A DNA stretch of 64,000 nt from Marinobacter sp. CHS3-4 (GTDB lineage Bacteria; Pseudomonadota; Gammaproteobacteria; Pseudomonadales; Oleiphilaceae), in assembly GCF_030053415.1 (NCBI RefSeq), contig NZ_JASGBJ010000003.1:1-64000 (forward strand). Direction: 5' to 3'. The notes below the pieces were generated by a model. That model ran no database searches. It saw nothing but the letters and a program-made list of their open reading frames with translations, and was not told the DNA's origin. Below, in pieces: positions 1 through 7,143 of the stretch; the stretch's first letter is position 1; the number at the start of each line of letters is the position of its first letter. A program made the translations under genes and the position numbers.

Positions 1-2
1 TT

Positions 3-86
3 CAGGCAGGCTCTGAGCTAAACGTAACCATAAGGGGCAAAGTCTGCTTGGTTGGTGATGGAACGCTGCGACTTCCTAACCAATAG
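3..86 (+). CDS. 3' end of an integron cassette gene (partial)
   Basis: One frame is open from the left edge of the window to a TAG at 84-86, giving 27 residues ending in LRLPNQ. The stop lies a few bases inside the attC site that starts at 74, which is the usual arrangement for a cassette gene and its recombination site. The fragment is too short to recognise a family. That it is coding is inferred from the frame and the attC position; the rest of the gene lies outside the window. Confidence 0.45.
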   Translation, partial: QAGSELNVTIRGKVCLVGDGTLRLPNQ

Positions 87-178
87 TTCCAGTGCGTTCC
101 GGGCCTGAAGGCCCTCCACCGGATAGCCTTGTCGCCGCTTCGCTATGCCAAGGCTGCCGCTGAACAACGGCGTTAAGT
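74..178 (+). repeat. attC recombination site 1 (integron cassette)
   Basis: This is an imperfect palindrome of about 105 bases. Its left simple site is TCCTAAC (74-80) and its right core site is GTTAAGT (172-178), which fits the GTTRRRY consensus exactly. The outer arms pair as CTAACCAATAGTTCCAG against the reverse complement of CTGAACAACGGCGTTAAG. The centre carries the block CCTCCACCGGA, which recurs in the next two sites. It closes the cassette ending at 86 and precedes the GFA cassette. Confidence 0.8.
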
Positions 179-194
179 GTCAAAGGATTGATCG

Positions 195-614
195 ATGAAA
201 GGTGAATGTCTCTGCGGAACAGTGGAATTCGAGATTGAAGAGGAAATTCGAAACCTCTATCAATGTCACTGTTCGTTGTGCCGCAAAGCTACCGGATCAG
301 CAGCTAACGCCGCCACTTTTGTGCAGGGTAGCGCTTTTCGTTGGGTGTCAGGCGAAAGTGATATCAGGTCTTACAAAAAGCCCAGTGGCTTCCAGAGCGA
401 TTTCTGTTCAGTATGCGGCAGTCCGGTTCCTAACAGCCTGAGGGGCAGCGGAATGGTTTGGATTCCTGCCGGTTTACTCGATGAATTGGATGCATCGCGG
501 ATTTCTGCTCACCTTCATACAAAGTCCGCTGCCCCTTGGGAGGAAGAGTCTGCCGAGTGCGTTCGGCTGGATGGTGGACCTGACAGCCTGGAATCGCTTT
601 ACAAGTTGTTGTAG
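195..614 (+). CDS. GFA family (glutathione-dependent formaldehyde-activating-like) protein, cassette-borne
   Basis: This 139-residue protein has the cysteine pattern of the GFA/CENP-V fold: CLCG near residue 5, CHCSLC near residue 24, and CSVCGSP near residue 72. The cysteines bind zinc in this family. Some members react with S-hydroxymethylglutathione, but most have no known substrate, so no reaction is claimed here. Length matches the family's usual 120-150 residues. The gene begins 16 bases after attC1 and ends inside attC2, so it is a complete integron cassette. GFA genes are frequent cassette cargo. No promoter of its own is evident. Confidence 0.85.
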   Translation: MKGECLCGTVEFEIEEEIRNLYQCHCSLCRKATGSAANAATFVQGSAFRWVSGESDIRSYKKPSGFQSDFCSVCGSPVPNSLRGSGMVWIPAGLLDELDASRISAHLHTKSAAPWEEESAECVRLDGGPDSLESLYKLL

Positions 615-680
615 TTCGTTCCGGCCTACGGCCTCCACCGGACGCCCCTGTCGGGGCGCCGCTAAACAAAAGCGTTATAC
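598..680 (+). repeat. attC recombination site 2 (integron cassette)
   Basis: The right core site is GTTATAC (674-680), matching GTTRRRY. The left arm is less well kept and overlaps the last codons of the GFA gene (TTACAAGTTGTTGTAG pairs imperfectly with CTAAACAAAAGCGTTATA). Inside is a strong hairpin, GGACGCCCC with GGGGCGCC, next to the CCTCCACCGGA block shared with attC1 and attC3. The left edge is approximate. Confidence 0.75.
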
Positions 681-692
681 AAAGAGAACATT

Positions 693-1043
693 ATGACTCG
701 AACTATTGCTCTATTTACTGTTTTGATTTTTATCGCAGGGTGTTCAGATGGTAATGGGCCGGAATCTGACCAGCCTGCCAGCTCCAATCAGGTATCTTTG
801 CCCGAAAGCCCAAGTGAACGAGTCAACCTAACAGGTGAAATGTCATTTTGGATGTATGAGGGTGCTGCGGGCTGTTATGGGACCCTGGTTTCACAGGGAA
901 AAGAGATCCAAGTGTGGGTAGACGCTGATACCTGCGGTGACCGTGAGTATGAGGAAAACCAACGTGCGACTCTGGAGCTCACCTTTAATCCCGACAACCA
1001 GTATGGGCCAGGGAAAACCTACACAATCACGAGTTTCGAGTAG
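693..1043 (+). CDS. Small lipoprotein, cassette-borne, function unknown
   Basis: This 116-residue protein begins with a type II signal peptide: MTRTIALF, then a hydrophobic stretch ending in the lipobox IAGC with Cys17 as the predicted lipidated residue. The next 25 residues are Ser/Pro/Glu-rich and probably unstructured. The mature domain has two cysteines (in AGCYGT and DTCGD) that could form a disulphide, and ends in a beta-rich tail. I do not recognise the family. The gene starts 12 bases after attC2 and stops just before attC3, so it is a complete cassette. The short AT-rich leader AAAGAGAACATT supplies a weak ribosome site. Confidence 0.75.
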   Translation: MTRTIALFTVLIFIAGCSDGNGPESDQPASSNQVSLPESPSERVNLTGEMSFWMYEGAAGCYGTLVSQGKEIQVWVDADTCGDREYEENQRATLELTFNPDNQYGPGKTYTITSFE

Positions 1044-1044
1044 T

Positions 1045-1131
1045 GTATAACAAGGCCATTCAGTCTGTTGCGGGCCGATGGCCCTCCACCGGACGCCCTT
1101 GTCAGGGCGCCGCTGATGGCTGGCGTTATCC
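1045..1131 (+). repeat. attC recombination site 3 (integron cassette)
   Basis: This is the best of the three sites, 87 bases long. Left core GTATAAC (1045-1051) and right core GTTATCC (1125-1131) face each other. The arms GTATAACAAGGCCATTCAG and CTGATGGCTGGCGTTATCC are nearly complementary with small bulges, as attC sites require. The internal CCTCCACCGGACGCCC block matches attC2 almost exactly. It is the last clear attC in the window. Confidence 0.88.
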
Positions 1132-1139
1132 CCAAATCT

Positions 1140-1199
1140 GAATGTTCGCTTTGCGACCGGTGCATGCGGACTTGAGCTAAATAAAAGCGGACGTTGCTC
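1140..1199. repeat. Imperfect palindrome, copy 1 (CGCTTTGCG ... GAGCTAAA ... AAAGCGGAC)
   Basis: The left arm GAATGTTCGCTTTGCGACC and the right arm GAGCTAAATAAAAGCGGAC are largely inverted complements, giving a possible stem-loop. A second copy in the same orientation lies at 2828-2876. The rest of the gap between attC3 and the acetyltransferase (1200-1354) shows no gene I can support. The element could be a small repeated palindromic sequence or a decayed recombination site. Confidence 0.5.
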
Positions 1200-1354
1200 G
1201 TCTACCCACTTCTTCCCGAGTTCTTGGAATTGCCGTTTTCGGCCAAAAGCCTGAACGCAACTATGTTATTCCAGCTGAGCATTTTTTAGACGCGCCAGCG
1301 TCGTTGCGGTTTAATAAGAACTTGGACTAATGAGTCGCTTGAGGTCATAGACAC

Positions 1355-2005
1355 ATGGTGGGCAGTTTGAAAGGTCCGAGCCCTGAAAACAAAGAGCCCA
1401 TGAAGGGGTTTCCTCAGGTGGGATATCTGAAGAACTATATCTCCTCGGAAAATATCATCGTTGGTGACTACACCTACTACGATGACCCTGAGGGACCGTC
1501 GCGGTTTGAGAGCAACGTTCTTTATCATTTCCCGTTCATCGGCGATAAGCTGCGAATAGGCCGATTTTGCGCCATCGCAAAGGACGTAAAATTCGTAATG
1601 AATGGCGCAAACCACAAGATATCTGGCTTCTCTACATACCCCTTTCAGATATTCGGCAACGGCTGGGAAAAGGTCATGCCCAAAGAAGGTGATCTTCCCT
1701 ATAAAGGTGACACCGAGATTGGAAATGATGTGTGGATTGGCTATGAAGCGACCATTATGCCAGGAGTCAGCGTTGGTAGCGGGGCCATCATAGCGAGTAA
1801 ATCTGTCGTGACAGCCGATGTCCCTGCCTACAGTGTTGTTGGTGGCAATCCCGCCGAAGTCATTAAATATCGATTTGATGACAGCACCGTTAGCGAGCTT
1901 CTGCGAATAGCCTGGTGGGATTGGAGTGCGGAAAAAATTACTGAACATCTCGAGGCAATTGTTGGGTGTGATCTTGTCGCACTCCGAACCGCCAATGATT
2001 CGTAA
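1355..2005 (+). CDS. Vat-like xenobiotic O-acetyltransferase (left-handed beta-helix)
   Basis: This 216-residue protein matches the xenobiotic acyltransferase family (streptogramin A acetyltransferases Vat and chloramphenicol acetyltransferases CatB). Family landmarks are YTYYDDP near residue 38, [10 protein letters not shown] near 68, the catalytic-loop motif MNGANHK near 84 (His is the base in Vat enzymes), FGNGWEK near 102, and hexapeptide repeats from [12 protein letters not shown] to [11 protein letters not shown]. Members are trimeric cytoplasmic enzymes that transfer acetyl from acetyl-CoA to a hydroxyl. Start: GAGG lies 10 bases upstream of the ATG. It follows the cassette array directly but has no attC of its own. 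Real resistance activity cannot be inferred from sequence, because many environmental members have unknown substrates. Confidence 0.85.
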   Translation: MVGSLKGPSPENKEPMKGFPQVGYLKNYISSENIIVGDYTYYDDPEGPSRFESNVLYHFPFIGDKLRIGRFCAIAKDVKFVMNGANHKISGFSTYPFQIFGNGWEKVMPKEGDLPYKGDTEIGNDVWIGYEATIMPGVSVGSGAIIASKSVVTADVPAYSVVGGNPAEVIKYRFDDSTVSELLRIAWWDWSAEKITEHLEAIVGCDLVALRTANDS

Positions 2006-2093
2006 ACAAGCATTGAGACAGCAAGCTAACGAATTTGGTGCTTTGTATCATCCTTGCTGCTGAGCTCTTTTTAAATCCAGGGAAGCGTGCGAC

Positions 2094-2804
2094 TTGAAGA
2101 AAATATGCATCGTTGGAGCTTCTGGCAAGCTAGGCATATACATGATCCAGCATGCTCTGGAACGGGGCTACGAAGTGGTGGGAGTCTGTCGCCAGAAAAG
2201 CGTAGGAAAGCTCGAAGCATTCCGCGATCAGATCACCATTTTTCCTGGCAATACCGATGACCGCGAAGTGATCAGGAAGGCGGTGAGAGGATGTGATGGG
2301 GTGCTGACGGTATTAGTGCCATGGGGTGTCAGACAATATTCGTCAGGAACTGCTCAGGCGGTGCTGGATTATGCCGAGCCCGACGCCCGTTTAATTTTTT
2401 CATGCGGCTGGCATATCACGCTGGATGGCAAAGACCGATACTCGTGGCAGCTCAAAGCGTTGGTTGCGATTTTCGGCGCGCTCGGAAAGCTTTTCAGATT
2501 GGTCGAAATCAGCGATCAGGAGGAGGCTTGCCGACGAATCTTCAACAGTCAAACACGTTGGACAGTGGTGCGAGGGAGTGACCTTGAAGAGGGCCTCAGT
2601 CAGGGTCTGCCAGTCTGGAGCCGTCATGTCGGCGACCCTGTATTGGCAAGCAATCTGACGCGCCGGATAGATTTTGCACTGTTCATGGTTGAGGCGCTCA
2701 CCAATGAAGACCTGGTGCATGAGGCACCGGCCATCGTCGGTTGTCAGACGGACTCCGCTCTTGCTCACGCACCGCCCTCCCTGACATCACCGAATTCAGA
2801 TTAA
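2094..2804 (+). CDS. NAD(P)-binding SDR-like (atypical short-chain dehydrogenase) protein
   Basis: This 236-residue protein starts with a Rossmann motif (IVGASGKLG) in the GxxGxxG form of atypical SDRs of the NAD(P)H-binding/NmrA type. It continues with GNTDD and GCDGVLTVLVPWG, as in nucleoside-sugar-epimerase-like proteins. No clear YxxxK catalytic pair is visible, so it may bind NAD(P) without classic dehydrogenase activity. The start is TTG at 2094, with AGGGAAG upstream and MKKICIVG following; no ATG fits the Rossmann start. It lies 88 bases after the acetyltransferase and is probably co-transcribed. The substrate is unknown. Confidence 0.75.
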   Translation: MKKICIVGASGKLGIYMIQHALERGYEVVGVCRQKSVGKLEAFRDQITIFPGNTDDREVIRKAVRGCDGVLTVLVPWGVRQYSSGTAQAVLDYAEPDARLIFSCGWHITLDGKDRYSWQLKALVAIFGALGKLFRLVEISDQEEACRRIFNSQTRWTVVRGSDLEEGLSQGLPVWSRHVGDPVLASNLTRRIDFALFMVEALTNEDLVHEAPAIVGCQTDSALAHAPPSLTSPNSD

Positions 2805-2827
2805 GAGAGCCGGTATCGGGGACGAAT

Positions 2828-2876
2828 CAATGCTCGCTTTGCGATCGAGCCGAGCTAAACAAAAGCGGACATTCGC
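2828..2876. repeat. Imperfect palindrome, copy 2
   Basis: AATGCTCGCTTTGCGATC and GAGCTAAACAAAAGCGGAC repeat the element at 1140-1199 in the same orientation but with a shorter loop. The arms can pair (CGCTTTGCG against AAAGCGGAC). The two copies bracket the acetyltransferase and SDR-like genes. The remaining bases to 3099 show no further gene. Confidence 0.5.
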
Positions 2877-3099
2877 AAACGCCGTTTTAGATCAATAGCG
2901 TCACAGGAAAAGCGATTGTTTGCTTCCGCAAAATACCTGTGAAAAGCTCAGTTCCTAAAGTGTCCACCAAAGTGGTGCAATATCACAAGCGGTTAACCAG
3001 GCGTTAAAAGCCCAGTGTGGCGCCAGAAAATCCCGACGTTAAACGAGCTTGTAGGGGTTGATTGCCCCGAAACCAAACATTAAGAAAAGGACGATTGTA

Positions 3100-4923
3100 A
3101 TGAAGCTGCTCAATCTGACTCAGGATTTCCGCGGGCTGGCGGGAGACATACTCCCCGATAACCTGCGCTTCGGGGAAATATTTGGAAAAGGCGCTCTCAA
3201 ACAGGTGCCGCCCGACCAGGTTAAGCACATTCCTCTCAATCCCCGTACAGAAACCTACGAGGATCTGGATTCGCGTTCCCGGTCGCTGATCAAAAAGACC
3301 ATTGATTTCTTCGAGGAGCGCGGCAAGCAGCAACTCAAGGAAGACGATCATAACCGCACCTGGTACCAGGACTTCCTGGATTTCCAGGCCAAGGAAAAAC
3401 TCTTCGCCACCTTCCTGACCCCCTCTGAATACGGCGCCAGGGATGCGCGCTGGGATACCCATCGCAATTGCGCTCTTAATGAGGTTCTGGGCTTTTATGG
3501 CCTTGCCTACTGGTACACCTGGCAGGTGTCGATCCTGGGTCTGGGGCCGATCTGGATCAGCGACAACGAAGCAGTGAAACAGCGTGCGGCGAAGATGCTC
3601 AAGGAAGGCGGTATTTTTGCCTTCGGCCTCTCGGAAAAAGAGCATGGCGCCGATATCTACGCCACCGATATGATCCTTTCGCCCCAGGACGACGGCAGCT
3701 TCCGCGCCAATGGGGGTAAGTACTACATCGGCAACGGCAATCAGGCGGCACTGGTTTCCGTGTTCGGCCGGCGGGAAGACACCGACGAATACGTGTTCTT
3801 CGTGGTTGAGTCCCAGCACGAGAATTACGAGCTGGTGAAGAACGTGGTCAGCTCCCAGAACTACGTTGCTGAATTTCGACTCAATGATTACCCCATCCGC
3901 GAGGAGGATATTCTTGCCACGGGGCAGGACGCCTGGGACATGGCGCTCAACACAATTAACATCGGCAAGTTCAACCTCGGTTGGGCCTCCATTGGTATCT
4001 CGACCCACGCCTATTACGAGGCCATCAACCATGCGTCGCATCGCTGGTTGTTTGACCATTACGTCACGGATTTTGTGCACATCAAACGGCTCTTCACGGA
4101 CGCCTATACCCGGCTTACCGCCATGAAGCTGTTTGCCCAGCGTGCGACTGATTATGTGCGGGCGGCCTCCCACGAGGACCGCCGTTACCTGCTTTTCACG
4201 CCCATGGTGAAAATGAAGGTGACGACCCAGGGCGAAGAGGTGATCAACGAGCTCTGGGACGTGATTGCCGCCAAAGGCTTTGAGAAAAACATGTACTTTG
4301 AGACCGCGGTGAAGGACATCCGTGCCCTGCCCAAGCTGGAGGGGACGGTGCATGTCAACATGGCGCTGATTCTGAAGTTCATGCCCAATTACTTCTTCAA
4401 CCCGGCCGAGTTCGATGAGGTACCGCCACACACGGAACCGCGGAACGACGATTTCCTCTTTAACCAGGGGGCCACCAAGGGGTTGGGTAAAACCCGGTTC
4501 CACGACTATCAGAAGATCTACGACCAGTTTGATCTGCCCAACGTGAATCGCCTACAGAAACAGATCCGGCTGCTAAAGCTGATGCTGATGACGGCTAAGC
4601 CCAACGAAGAGCAGCAGAAGGACTTCGATTTCCTGCTTAATCTGGGGGAACTGTTTTCGCTGGTGGTCTATGGGCAGCTGATTCTGGAGAATGCGCAGAT
4701 TCAGAAGCTGGACAATGCATTGGTCGATCAGATTTTTGATGTGTTCGTTCGTGATTTCTCGAAATATGCCCTGGAGCTGGCCCAGAAGCCGAGTGCGACA
4801 GCGCTTCAGCAGCGGATCACCCGCCGGATGATTCAGCGCCCGGCCGTGGACCATGATCGTCAGCAGCATGTGTGGGAAAACTACGCCTATGCGCAGCGGG
4901 ATCAATACGAGATGAAGGACTGA
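3100..4923 (+). CDS. Acyl-CoA dehydrogenase family protein (large form)
   Basis: This 607-residue flavoprotein of the acyl-CoA dehydrogenase superfamily is predicted to oxidise an acyl-CoA to its enoyl-CoA with FAD. Landmarks are the middle-domain segment FAFGLSEKEHGADIYATDM followed by GGKYYIGNGNQ, and the C-terminal helical part with GATKGLG. It is longer than the usual 380-400 residues and carries N- and C-terminal extensions, as in FadE-like large forms. I chose the ATG at 3100 because AAAAGGA lies about 9 bases upstream and the preceding 14 codons look non-coding. The next gene starts 16 bases downstream, so they are probably co-transcribed. The chain-length preference is unknown. Confidence 0.8.
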   Translation: MKLLNLTQDFRGLAGDILPDNLRFGEIFGKGALKQVPPDQVKHIPLNPRTETYEDLDSRSRSLIKKTIDFFEERGKQQLKEDDHNRTWYQDFLDFQAKEKLFATFLTPSEYGARDARWDTHRNCALNEVLGFYGLAYWYTWQVSILGLGPIWISDNEAVKQRAAKMLKEGGIFAFGLSEKEHGADIYATDMILSPQDDGSFRANGGKYYIGNGNQAALVSVFGRREDTDEYVFFVVESQHENYELVKNVVSSQNYVAEFRLNDYPIREEDILATGQDAWDMALNTINIGKFNLGWASIGISTHAYYEAINHASHRWLFDHYVTDFVHIKRLFTDAYTRLTAMKLFAQRATDYVRAASHEDRRYLLFTPMVKMKVTTQGEEVINELWDVIAAKGFEKNMYFETAVKDIRALPKLEGTVHVNMALILKFMPNYFFNPAEFDEVPPHTEPRNDDFLFNQGATKGLGKTRFHDYQKIYDQFDLPNVNRLQKQIRLLKLMLMTAKPNEEQQKDFDFLLNLGELFSLVVYGQLILENAQIQKLDNALVDQIFDVFVRDFSKYALELAQKPSATALQQRITRRMIQRPAVDHDRQQHVWENYAYAQRDQYEMKD

Positions 4924-4939
4924 ACCGGACGAATTATAT

Positions 4940-5722
4940 ATGGACAATTCCGTCATCAAAGTGGCTGACACATTCTGGAATATTCGCGGGTCGTTCAAGC
5001 TCGGGGGGCGTATTGATATCGGAACGCAGGCCTCCCTGGTAAAGCTTGCCAGCGGCAACTTCGTGTTCCTCGACGCCTATGCGTTCGATGCTGGTCAGCA
5101 GGAGACGATCAACTCGATTATTGGTGATGCCAGGGTAGAAGCCATTCTCAATGTACATCCCTTCCACACCGTTAATGTCGAGAGAATGCACGAGCTCTAC
5201 CCCCAGGCGAAACTCTACGGCACGGCCCGGCATTGTAACCGGTTCCCGCATTTACCCTGGGAATCGGAATGCACCGAGCACGATGCCCTTCATGAAAAGT
5301 ACCGTGATGACCTGCAGTTTTCAGTGCCCCGTGGCGTTGATTTCATTTCCGACAACGAGAACGTGCACTTCTCATCCGTGCTGGTGTTCCATCCTGAATC
5401 GGGTGCGATCCACGTGGACGACACTTTTGGGTACACAGAGTTTCCCGGTTGGCTCCCGGGGCTGGGCGCGAAAGGCCTTGTGAGTCTGCATCCCACGCTG
5501 TCGCTTGCGCTGGAAAAACGTGCTGGAGCGGCGAGGGAATTCCGGGAATGGGCACAGACCCTGTTTTCCGACTGGGGCGCGGCCACAACGCTGTGTGCCG
5601 CGCACTCTGCATTGCTGCGGATGGACGAGGCCGGTGGGCCATCCCTTCAAACACGACTTAAACGGGCGCTGATGGTCAATGAACCCATCCTGCGAGCGCA
5701 TCAAATGCGGTATGGTAAATAG
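4940..5722 (+). CDS. Metallo-beta-lactamase-fold-like protein lacking the usual metal motif
   Basis: This 260-residue protein has the strand order of metallo-beta-lactamase-fold proteins: SLVKLASGNFVFLDAY near 31, a helix, AILNVHPFHTVNVERM near 70, then a late GAIHVDDTFGY segment. The HxHxDH zinc motif is replaced by HPFHTVNV, so only two of the histidines remain and metal binding is doubtful. It follows the acyl-CoA dehydrogenase by 16 bases, suggesting a shared transcript and pathway. It may be a degenerate hydrolase or a binding protein. The fold assignment is an inference from motif spacing. Confidence 0.55.
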   Translation: MDNSVIKVADTFWNIRGSFKLGGRIDIGTQASLVKLASGNFVFLDAYAFDAGQQETINSIIGDARVEAILNVHPFHTVNVERMHELYPQAKLYGTARHCNRFPHLPWESECTEHDALHEKYRDDLQFSVPRGVDFISDNENVHFSSVLVFHPESGAIHVDDTFGYTEFPGWLPGLGAKGLVSLHPTLSLALEKRAGAAREFREWAQTLFSDWGAATTLCAAHSALLRMDEAGGPSLQTRLKRALMVNEPILRAHQMRYGK

Positions 5723-5746
5723 GTGCCCGACACCAAAGGATTCGAT

Positions 5747-6208
5747 TTGAAGAAGCTAGAACTAAAAATTCCACCTGTTGTTCAAATGGTCATTTTCGCA
5801 GGCTTGATGTGGTTATTGGCAGCTCTGTTGCCGACTCTGAGCATCACATTTTCTGCGTCGTCACTCGTGGCACTCATTCTGGCGTTAGCTGGTGCCGTTT
5901 TCGCTTTACTTGGCGTTATGGCGTTTCGGTCTGCCGGCACCACCGTCGATCCGAGAGTGCCAGATCAGTCCGCTAGCCTCGTCACCAGTGGCGTCTATCG
6001 AATAAGCCGAAACCCGATGTACGTGGGTTTTCTGGTTGTGCTTATCGGTTGGGGTGTTTTCCTCGGTAATATCTCAGGCTTTTTGCTGCTTCCGTTTTTC
6101 GTGATGTATATGAACCGGTTTCAAATTGCTCCGGAGGAGCGGTACATGCGAGAAAAGTTTGGGGATGAATACCGTCAGTACGAAACAATGGTTCGCCGAT
6201 GGGTTTGA
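5747..6208 (+). CDS. Isoprenylcysteine carboxyl methyltransferase family membrane protein
   Basis: This 153-residue integral membrane protein has about four hydrophobic segments and the C-terminal signature RNPMYVGF followed by PEERYMREKFGDEYRQY. That signature is typical of the ICMT/phospholipid-methyltransferase-like family, which uses S-adenosylmethionine. Bacterial substrates are mostly unknown. The start chosen is TTG at 5747, preceded by AAAGGA at a good distance; a GTG at 5723, abutting the previous stop, is the alternative and would add eight residues. The next gene begins about 100 bases on, across a segment with some resemblance to a degraded attC site. Confidence 0.75.
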   Translation: MKKLELKIPPVVQMVIFAGLMWLLAALLPTLSITFSASSLVALILALAGAVFALLGVMAFRSAGTTVDPRVPDQSASLVTSGVYRISRNPMYVGFLVVLIGWGVFLGNISGFLLLPFFVMYMNRFQIAPEERYMREKFGDEYRQYETMVRRWV

Positions 6209-6306
6209 TGTCGAACAAGTCGCTCAGTGTGTTTCTGCCCTGGCGGGCATACTCCGGAGGGCTTCAAACCGACGCGTGAGCCGAGAGTTAACCGTATGGA
6301 GGCCGC

Positions 6307-6801
6307 GTGAAGTATTTTGCTTACGGATCGAATATGTCACTCCCAAGATTGAAGGAGAGGGTTCCAAGTGCTGAGCGAATCGGTACGTTCACGCTGTTCG
6401 AGCATTCTCTTCGTTTTCACAAGGTGAGTGAAAATGACGAATCGGCAAAATGCGATGCGCTGTTCACCAACAACTCTGATGACTATGTCGTTGGCGCATT
6501 GTTCGAAATACCGGAAGAAGAGAAAGGAGGGCTCGACAGAGCTGAAGGATTAGGCATCGGCTACGAGGAAAAACGGGTTGTGGTGAATGATGGCCAGGGA
6601 AATGCCTTCGAAGCTGTCACATACTATGCAACGATAACAGACCCTTCCTTGCTGCCTTACTCCTGGTATTTACATCACGTCATACAAGGCGCGAAAGAAA
6701 CAGGAGTGCCGGCTGGCTACCTGGATGCCCTGTCAGCGACAAAAAGCAAGGAAGATCCCAATCAAGAAAGGGACGCAAGAGAGCGTGCAATACACCGGTA
6801 G
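6307..6801 (+). CDS. Gamma-glutamylcyclotransferase-like (AIG2/GGCT fold) protein
   Basis: This 164-residue protein begins with YFAYGSNMS, the substrate-loop motif of the GGCT/AIG2 fold. The middle part GALFEIPEEEKGGLDRAEG supplies the acidic residue that acts as catalyst in true cyclotransferases. Known members cyclise gamma-glutamyl peptides to 5-oxoproline; the substrate here is not determined. Start is GTG at 6307 with GGAGG upstream. The C-terminus is Lys/Glu/Arg-rich. Its TAG stop is followed in the same frame by the DUF3291 remnant. Confidence 0.8.
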   Translation: MKYFAYGSNMSLPRLKERVPSAERIGTFTLFEHSLRFHKVSENDESAKCDALFTNNSDDYVVGALFEIPEEEKGGLDRAEGLGIGYEEKRVVVNDGQGNAFEAVTYYATITDPSLLPYSWYLHHVIQGAKETGVPAGYLDALSATKSKEDPNQERDARERAIHR

Positions 6802-6849
6802 CGAACGCAGGCGCCACGACGTCTTGTCTACTGCGGCTTCACCTTAACT

Positions 6850-7005
6850 ACAAAGCTTCGTGTGCTGCCAGCGGGGCATATTCCGCCAATTGAAGAAGCT
6901 GCTCAAACGCTGAACATTCTGCGAGAGCGTGGATCAACCGCCGATGCTTTTACGTTCAAAACGGCATTCCCAGCTCCCATATATGGCCAAGTAAGCGAGA
7001 ATTAG
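6850..7005 (+). pseudogene. C-terminal remnant of a DUF3291-like gene
   Basis: The frame is open from the stop of the previous gene (6802) to TAG at 7003-7005. It encodes LPAGHIPPIEEAAQTL followed by a segment ending DAFTFKTAFPAP, which resembles the C-terminus of DUF3291 proteins. No start codon with a ribosome site and no N-terminal two-thirds of the family are present, so it is a fragment left by a deletion or insertion. The rest of the 342-base gap (6802-7143) holds no other gene that I can see. Confidence 0.45.
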
Positions 7006-7143
7006 TGCAAGAGTACTGTCAGCCACATCTGGATAATTCTGGAGTATTCGTCACGTTGAGGAATATTTTTGTTCACTTGAGGTCGAAACCGGCTCAGACC
7101 GGATTACACTGTTGTAAAGCCAAATAAAACAATGAGGTCAGGG

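Noticed and set aside
1286..1948. Minus-strand frame of 220 codons opposite the Vat-like gene
   Set aside because: Antisense shadow; the plus strand has clear hexapeptide repeats and catalytic motif.
2006..2093. Possible attC between the acetyltransferase and SDR-like genes
   Set aside because: GCTAACG is present, but there is no facing GTTRRRY end or shared central block.
3004..4503. Long minus-strand open frame (499 codons) opposite the acyl-CoA dehydrogenase gene
   Set aside because: It is the antisense shadow of a well-supported gene, shows no recognisable domain and is rich in residues typical of antisense frames.
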